From Baffinella frigidus (taxonomy: Eukaryota; Cryptophyceae; Cryptomonadales; Baffinellaceae), in assembly GCA_026770585.1 (NCBI GenBank), contig MU646439.1:180518-198225 (forward strand): 17,708 nucleotides of DNA. The letters run 5' to 3'. Below, piece by piece: positions 14,035 through 17,708 of the stretch. Made by a program: the position numbers and the translations under genes. The notes under the pieces are model-generated. The model made no database searches. It saw only the letters and a list, made by a program, of their open reading frames with translations, and was not told the origin of the DNA. The number at the start of each line of letters is the position of its first letter. The first letter of the stretch is position 1.

Positions 14035-14324
14035 CCACACGAGAAGAGGGGCCTAATTAAAAGTGAGATGCTTTATTTTTTACTTCCGTGACCAATTTTA
14101 CATGAAAGTTACTACACAAATACTTACTTGTAAAGCATCTCACTTCACTTTTAATTAGGCCCCTCTAGTGAGATGCTTTACAAGTAAGTATTTGTGTAGT
14201 AACTTTCATGTAAAATTGGTCACGGAAGTAAAAAATATACCAGGCGCGAGGTTGGAATGCCCTATCCTGGTACACATGTTTAAAATCCTACATGTAAAAA
14301 GGACCCTCGCGCATTCTCGAGTGG
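14035..14324. mobile_element. Foldback element, family B, copy 3, with a 70-bp perfect inverted repeat
   Basis: Ends CCACACGAGAAGAGGGGCCT and GCGCATTCTCGAGTGG fit family B. 14075-14144 is exactly inverted at 14167-14236 (70 of 70 bases) with a 22-bp loop. An overlapping palindrome pairs AGGGGCCTAATTAAAAGTGA (14047) with TCACTTTTAATTAGGCCCCT (14145), using the same middle arm. The right third has CCAGGCGCGAGGTTGGAATG and CCTATCCTGGTAC, the inverse of the left arm of copy 2. The copy therefore looks like a normal B element whose centre was replaced by an inverted duplication. Confidence 0.88.
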
Positions 14325-14369
14325 TTCGAAGGAAGCCTCGAACGAAAAGTCGGTCGAAATATCGGTTGA

Positions 14370-14412
14370 AAAGAAGATGTCTTTGTCCACTTAAGATGTC
14401 TTTGTCCACTTT
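14370..14412 (+). repeat. Short tandem repeat of AAGATGTCTTTGTCCACTT
   Basis: Two 19-bp units plus a third TTTGTCCACTT part. The sequence then passes directly into the left end of the next foldback. Confidence 0.8.
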
Positions 14413-14552
14413 GTCCACTTAGCAGCGGCTGAGTTCCGTTCCCCCCGGATATCCGGGGGGAAAGCGGTTAGAATCCAATGCGAACGGATAAGATTCCAGC
14501 ACAAATCGTTTAGATGGACTGTATCCGTGAAGCCCCCGGTGGCTGCTAAGTG
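14407..14552. mobile_element. Possible foldback with CACTTAGCAGC ends
   Basis: CACTTAGCAGC (about 14408-14418) is perfectly inverted as GCTGCTAAGTG (14542-14552), an 11-bp end pair. Inside, CCCCCCGGATATCCGGGGGG (around 14450) is a perfect 20-bp palindrome. The rest does not pair, so element status is uncertain. Confidence 0.5.
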
Positions 14553-14659
14553 ATACCTGTGTGTCAGAGCATGTATTGCCACACGGTGGACTGCAAACCT
14601 TTCATCAAAAGTCAACTTACCCTGTGGGCAGTTAACTTCTCCCGCCGTCCTCACGTAGG
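14553..14659. other. Spacer, no feature assigned
   Basis: A plus-strand frame without stops gives a mixed-composition peptide over about 35 codons (14572-14660), but it is too short to identify. CTCCCGCCGTCCTCAC at 14638 recurs at 14997. Confidence 0.35.
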
Positions 14660-14752
14660 AACCCCCCCCTATGTCCCTACGGATTACCTACCGTAGCGTC
14701 GTAGGTATTATCGCTTAAGGGCTATTCGAAATCCCTTCAAAGTCCGCTGTGC
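14660..14752 (+). repeat. Family E segment, copy 4 (diverged)
   Basis: TAGGAACCCCCCCCTATGTC, CCTACGGATTACCTACCGTA, GCGTCGTAGGTATTATCGCT and TCAAAGTCCGCTGTGCGG correspond to copy 2 at 7103, with more substitutions. The shared hairpin core is weakened here (CCTACCGTAGCGTCGTAGG). Confidence 0.8.
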
Positions 14753-14814
14753 GGCTTCAAGCAGTGCATCCTCCGTCAAAACCATCATAAGTGAACAATT
14801 CTCGCCGGACGGCA

Positions 14815-14845
14815 ACCCTGAACCCCACACCCTAAACCCTTAACA
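14815..14845 (-). repeat. Telomere-like sequence, reversed
   Basis: CCCTGAACCCCACACCCTAA and ACCCTTAAC are C-strand telomere-like units, opposite to almost all others in the window. They directly precede the foldback at 14846. Confidence 0.7.
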
Positions 14846-14984
14846 CCACTAACCCTCACAGTCTGGGCAAATCGGGAAAAATGGCTCCAAAAATCCCCTT
14901 GAAGGCCGTCGGATTCCGACGGCCTCCAAGGGGGTTTGGTGTTTTTTGACTTTTTCGATTTGCCCAAGTTGTGAGGGTTGGTGG
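14846..14984. mobile_element. Foldback element with N-type ends, variant O
   Basis: 139 bp. Ends CCACTAACCCTCACA and TGTGAGGGTTGGTGG. Arms continue as GGGCAAATCG / CGATTTGCCC, and CCCCTTGAAGGCCGTCGGA pairs with TCCGACGGCCTCCAAGGGG. The tip has almost no loop. Its first 12 bp match N0, N1 and N2, but the interior is unrelated to theirs. Confidence 0.87.
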
Positions 14985-15188
14985 CAGGTTGCGAGGCTCC
15001 CGCCGTCCTCACTTTTTCCGCGTGACCAACCGATGCGAAAACCGCTCTGCCAGAACCCTGTGAAAGCGACGAAGTTGACTTACCACGCCAGACTCTTGGA
15101 AGGGGTCGCCAATGGTCAATCCCCCCGCACGCCACTCCAGGCCCTTGGGTGGGGTAGACACTACAGGCCCTTGGGTGGGGTATTCCGT
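14985..15188. other. GC-rich spacer with a small tandem repeat
   Basis: AGGCCCTTGGGTGGGGTA occurs twice, 27 bp apart (15138 and 15165). No recognisable gene; frames on both strands are open but low in information. Confidence 0.45.
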
Positions 15189-15310
15189 GCTCGTTCTTGG
15201 AGCCGTTTGCTCGTTCTTGGAGCCGTTTGCTCGTTCTTCGAACCGTTTTGGTGCTAAAAATTGACTTTTGAGAAATTTTCCCATCAAATATGACTTTTGA
15301 ATACCCCCCC
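15189..15310 (-). repeat. Family Q repeat, copy 2
   Basis: Three 20-bp tandem units of GCTCGTTCTTGGAGCCGTTT (15190, 15210, 15230) are followed by AAAAATTGACTTTTGAG, AAATATGACTTTTGAATACC and a C run. This is the same order as 7917-8025. Confidence 0.75.
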
Positions 15311-15650
15311 TCCAGCCCTGCGTGGACACACAGGTTTTGGGGGAAATCTCTGTGTCGATCCTCCCTCCAGGCCACGCCCCCGGGACGTGCACCCTATAAC
15401 ACCCTGTCGCACCCACTTCCCACGCTACGATACCGTCCCACAACCTCGCACTGGCGTTCCCAGGCCTTGCCCGGGCTCGTTCAACCTCAAACAGCCTCGG
15501 GACGAGCCAGGCCACGCCAGGCAACGCCAGGCCACACGTCTCGGATTTCAAACGCGACGTTTCGTGCGCAACGTGTTTCGTGGTCCAGATGAGATATCGT
15601 TGTCGTGATAAACGTGTTTCGTGGTGCAGATGCAATGTCATTGCGCATTG
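15311..15650. other. GC-rich spacer with two short repeats, no gene recognised
   Basis: A 10-bp unit, GCCAGGCCAC, is repeated three times at about 15506-15535. AACGTGTTTCGTGGTCCAGA with TG is repeated at 15570-15591 and 15611-15632. Overlapping frames of 100-210 codons cross the area on both strands, but none shows a recognisable family or consistent codon bias by eye. Confidence 0.5.
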
Positions 15651-15653
15651 ATA

Positions 15654-15799
15654 GGGTAACGGACTAAAAATGGGGTAGTTCGGCCTACGGTATTACCTAC
15701 GGTAGGCCGAAGGGTTTTTCGTAGGAGCCCCCCTAGGCCCCTACGGCCTACCGTTGTCAATACCGTAGGCCTAACTACCCCATTTTTAGTCCGTTAGCC
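15654..15799. mobile_element. Foldback MITE with TA flanks
   Basis: 146 bp with TA at 15652-15653 and 15800-15801. The left arm GGGTAACGGACTAAAAATGG faces CCATTTTTAGTCCGTTAGCC, extending through GGCCTACGGTATT / AATACCGTAGGCC (about 40 bp per arm). The centre holds AGGAGCCCCCCTAGGCCCCT, similar to the start of family E, and CCTACGGTAGGCC, related to the shared hairpin core. Confidence 0.87.
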
Positions 15800-15831
15800 T
15801 ATGAGCATCGTCTTGGGGGGGGGGTGCCTGG

Positions 15832-16324
15832 GGGAGAGCGAGAGGACTGATGGGTATTCCGTATCTGTCTCCTCCTCCCACGTCATGCGCTTCGCCCCCG
15901 CGTCCCACACCTTGGTGTGGGGTTTGGGGTTTGAGGGTTGGGGTTTGGGGGTTGGGGTTTGTCGGAGAGGGTCATACATTCACAGCTGTACGTACCAGTC
16001 CCACGTGACCCAAGAGGGTTATGAGCCGCATCTATCTAGGTGCAGCCACGCGACGATGACCTGTGTATCAAATTGGCCTGTTTTCAAAGTCAACTCACCC
16101 ACAAATCTGTCAACTTTTCGCGGATTCCGAACAAAAATACTTTTAGTAGTGCAGAAATAAAAGGAAGACGTAATGGATTTGATACACAGGTTATCGTCGC
16201 GTGGAGTCCTTCGATGCATTCGGTGGGAGCGCGAGAGGACTGATGAATATTCCGTATCTGTCTCCTCCTCCCACGTCATGCGCTTCGCCCCCGCGTCCCA
16301 CACCTTGGTGTGGGGTTTGGGGTT
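15832..16324 (+). repeat. 100-bp direct duplication, spacing 393 bp
   Basis: 15832-15931 and 16225-16324 match through GCGAGAGGACTGATG, TTCCGTATCTGTCTCCTCCT and CATGCGCTTCGCCCCCGCGT. Both end in the perfect hairpin CCACACCTTGGTGTGG and a GGTTTGGGGTTT telomere-like tail. The interval holds one foldback element. Confidence 0.88.
16046..16204. mobile_element. Foldback element with CCACGCGACGAT ends
   Basis: 159 bp. Left CCACGCGACGATGACCTGTG with TATCAAAT faces right ATTTGATACACAGG with TTATCGTCGCGTGG, one mismatch in about 28. The interior is unique and AT-rich. No clear target duplication. Confidence 0.82.
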
Positions 16325-16510
16325 TGGGGTTTGGGGTTTGGGGTTTGGGGTTTGGAGTTTAGGGTTTGGGGTTAGGGATTAGGGTTTAGGGGCTGGGGTG
16401 TTTTTCTGAATCCTGGCCAGTTTATGGTTTATGGGTTGTGGTTCATGGACGGTTTAGGGTCCAGGGTTCAGGGTTCAGGGTTTAGGGTTCAGGGGTTAGG
16501 GTTTAAGGGT
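16314..16510 (+). repeat. Degenerate telomeric repeats
   Basis: About six exact GGTTTGG units (16314-16350) pass into GTTTAGG, GTTCAGG and GGGTTAGG variants, with a short non-telomeric gap near 16400-16440. Plus orientation. Confidence 0.85.
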
Positions 16511-16570
16511 CGCCTTGAAGCCCCCACGGTCCTCGGCGCCAAATCAGGAGGAGCGTCGCACCCCCCTTTC

Positions 16571-16730
16571 CCACCAACCCTCCGAAGCGGACCAAATCAA
16601 GGATGTGGCGTGGACCATGTTCAGGCAGCGGACGTTCGTTTTCCAACGTAACGGCTCAAAAGCCCGCCTGAAACTGCAGGAAATAGCACACGCCACATCC
16701 TCGATTTGGTCCACTTCGGACGGCTGGTGG
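16571..16730. mobile_element. Foldback element, family N, copy N1
   Basis: 160 bp. Left CCACCAACCCTCCGAAGCGG with ACCAAATCAAGGATGTGGCG faces right CGCCACATCCTCGATTTGGT with CCACTTCGGACGGCTGGTGG. Interior: TTCAGGCAGCGGACGTTCGT and AACGTAACGGCTCAAAAGCC. It serves as the uninterrupted comparison for N2. Confidence 0.87.
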
Positions 16731-16824
16731 TAGGGTTTATGGTTTAGGGGTTAGGGTTTAGGGCTCACCTTGACGCCCCCGCGGTCCTCGGAGCCAATTA
16801 AAAGCAGCGTCGCACCCTCCTTTC

Positions 16825-17156
16825 CCACTAGCCCTCTGAAGCGGACCAAATCGAGGATGTGGCGTGAGCCGTTTTCAGGCAGCGGGCGTTCGTTTTCGAA
16901 CTAGTTCCGTCCCCAAATACAATGTATTGTTGGGAACTCCGAACTTCTGGTACAAATAATAAAACTCGGGACTTTGAAAACTCCAATTCGAGATTTTAAA
17001 AGCCCTGAGTTTTATTATTTGTACCATGTTCGGAGTTCCCAAGAATACATTGTATTTGGGGACCCGATGAGAACGTAACGGCTCAAAGGCTCGCCTATAA
17101 CTGTCTGAAATGGCACACCTCACATCCCCGATTTGGTCCACTTCGGAGGGCGGGTG
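16825..17156. mobile_element. Family N, copy N2, split by a nested insertion
   Basis: Left CCACTAGCCCTCTGAAGCGG and right GGTCCACTTCGGAGGGCGGG match N1, as does the interior on both sides (AGGCAGCGGGCGTTCGTTTT and AACGTAACGGCTCAAAGGC). Between GTTTTCGAAC and GAACGTAACGG lies about 169 bp absent from N1, which is the nested element listed next. Confidence 0.87.
16902..17070. mobile_element. Nested foldback element inside N2
   Basis: Arms GTCCCCAAATACAATGTATT and AATACATTGTATTTGGGGAC are perfectly inverted. Further in, GGGAACTCCGAAC / GTTCGGAGTTCCC and GGTACAAATAATAAAACTC / GAGTTTTATTATTTGTACC pair. GAAC stands on both sides (16898-16901 and 17071-17074) and occurs once at the N1 site as CAAC. 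This suggests a 4-bp target duplication and an insertion later than the spread of family N. Confidence 0.83.
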
Positions 17157-17187
17157 CTAGGGTAAAGGGTTTAGGGGTTAGGGTTCT

Positions 17188-17339
17188 AATCCGGGGACAT
17201 GTTTAATGTAAAAGAAAATGGATCCCTATTTGTTCATAGGAGTTTCACGAAGGTCAAGTAGGGCCATAAGTAAATTTAATTAGGGCCAGAATCCGGTTTG
17301 ATAGGCCATTGTTTAAAAAATGAAACATGTTCCCGGATG
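17188..17339 (+). mobile_element. Foldback MITE, family D, copy 2
   Basis: 152 bp. Left AATCCGGGGACATGTTTAAT, right AACATGTTCCCGGATG. The interior ATGGATCCCTATTTGTTCAT, AATTTAATTAGGGCCAGAAT and CCGGTTTGATAGGCCATT matches copy 1 at 2496 with about 15% difference. Confidence 0.88.
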
Positions 17340-17405
17340 AGTTCAGGGTTCACCTTGACGCCCCCACGGTCCTCGGAGCCAATCAGGAGCAGCGTCGCGC
17401 CCCCC

Positions 17406-17708
17406 TGAGTTTAGGGTTCAGGGTTTAGGGTTTAGGGTTTAGGGTTTAGGGTTTAGGGTTTAGGGTTTGGAGCTTAGGATTTGGGGTTTAGTGGGGTTTA
17501 GTGTAGGGTTTAGGGTCTAGGGTCCAGGGTTAAGGGTTTAGGGTTCAGGGTTTGGGGTTTAGGGTTTAGGGTTTAGGGTTTAGGGTTTGGGGTTTAGGGT
17601 TTAGGGTTTGGGGTTTAGGGTTGAGGTTTTAGGGTTTAGGGTTTAGGGTTTAGGGTTTGTGGTTTAGGGTTTAGGGTTTGGGGTTTAGGGTTGAGGTTTT
17701 AGGGTTTA
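17406..17708 (+). repeat. Telomeric repeat tract, TTTAGGG type
   Basis: Mostly TTTAGGG with variants TTTGGGG, TTCAGGG, TTGAGG and TTTTAGGG. It runs to the window edge with the G-rich strand 5'->3' toward the edge, as expected for the right end of a chromosome or a subtelomere next to it. 17591-17638 recurs at 17661-17708 with a period of exactly 70 bp (ten heptamers), including the same variants. That marks it as the inner, variant-rich part of the tract rather than fresh telomerase product. Confidence 0.92.

Larger units (their letters stand above)
16510..17405 (+). repeat. Triplicated 60-bp GC-rich subtelomeric block
   Basis: CACCTTGACGCCCCCACGGT, CCTCGGAGCCAATCAGGAGC and AGCGTCGCGCCCCCC (17350-17405) recur at about 16511-16569 and 16767-16823. 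Copies one and two are each followed by an N element, then telomere-like repeat. Copy three passes straight into the terminal telomeric tract and lacks the N element. Confidence 0.88.

Noticed and set aside
14785-15641. Two long overlapping minus-strand frames (196 and 210 codons)
   Set aside because: They cross the foldback at 14846, tandem repeats and family Q. The two frames overlap each other, and neither has a recognisable domain or start context.

Overview
The window is a stretch of eukaryotic nuclear DNA that reads as a subtelomere. It ends at the right edge in about 300 bp of TTTAGGG-type telomeric repeat, with the G-rich strand running 5'->3' toward the end of the window. Degenerate copies of the same heptamer, nearly all in the same orientation, recur inward to about position 2000. 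TTTAGGG telomeres are known from land plants, many green algae, and several alveolate and other algal groups. Nothing in the window lets me choose among these. I see no rRNA, intact tRNA, bacterial operon or CRISPR array.

I find no intact protein-coding gene. Most open frames are by-products of repeats: CT/GA microsatellites, 21-bp minisatellites, and tandem units whose length is a multiple of three. The one recognisable coding remnant is at 13494-13691. It is a short piece of the N-terminal (HUH endonuclease) domain of a replication-associated protein of the CRESS-DNA virus/plasmid type, cut off on both sides. A second, much weaker coding-like stretch lies at about 1390-1525.

Layout. 1-1370: GA/CT microsatellites and a cluster of family A foldback elements. 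1370-1862: a duplicated 50-bp segment, with one copy broken by family A and G elements that share one TA. 1863-3500: 21-bp GC-rich minisatellites, element D1, and truncated F and B elements. 3500-4020: CT microsatellites separated by a triplicated 29-bp segment. 4020-5180: duplicated telomere-like blocks, a Tc1/mariner-like MITE and another family A element. 5180-6900: element B2, 105-130-bp GC-rich tandem units and a 152-bp direct duplication 363 bp apart. 6900-8500: several large unrelated palindromes (H, I, J, F, K). 8500-9900: degenerate telomeric sequence and about 170-190-bp tandem units. 9900-10900: 21-bp and 31-bp minisatellites. 10900-13100: B-like foldback, AT-rich minisatellites, and a repeat array interrupted by three elements and a 25-bp hairpin array. 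13100-14650: Rep remnant and a 70-bp perfect inverted repeat. 14650-16330: further palindromes and a 393-bp-spaced duplication. 16330-17708: three repeats of a GC-rich block with N elements (one carrying a nested insertion), element D2 and the telomeric tract.

The main theme is the number of short non-autonomous foldback (MITE-like) elements. Many families with different terminal inverted repeats insert at TA, which suggests Tc1/mariner-type mobilisation by a transposase encoded elsewhere. Three families that do not share ends (A, E, F) share one internal hairpin core, CCTAGGACCCTACNGTAGG. In one place a related hairpin has been amplified into a 25-bp tandem array. All family letters are my own labels for this window, not database names.
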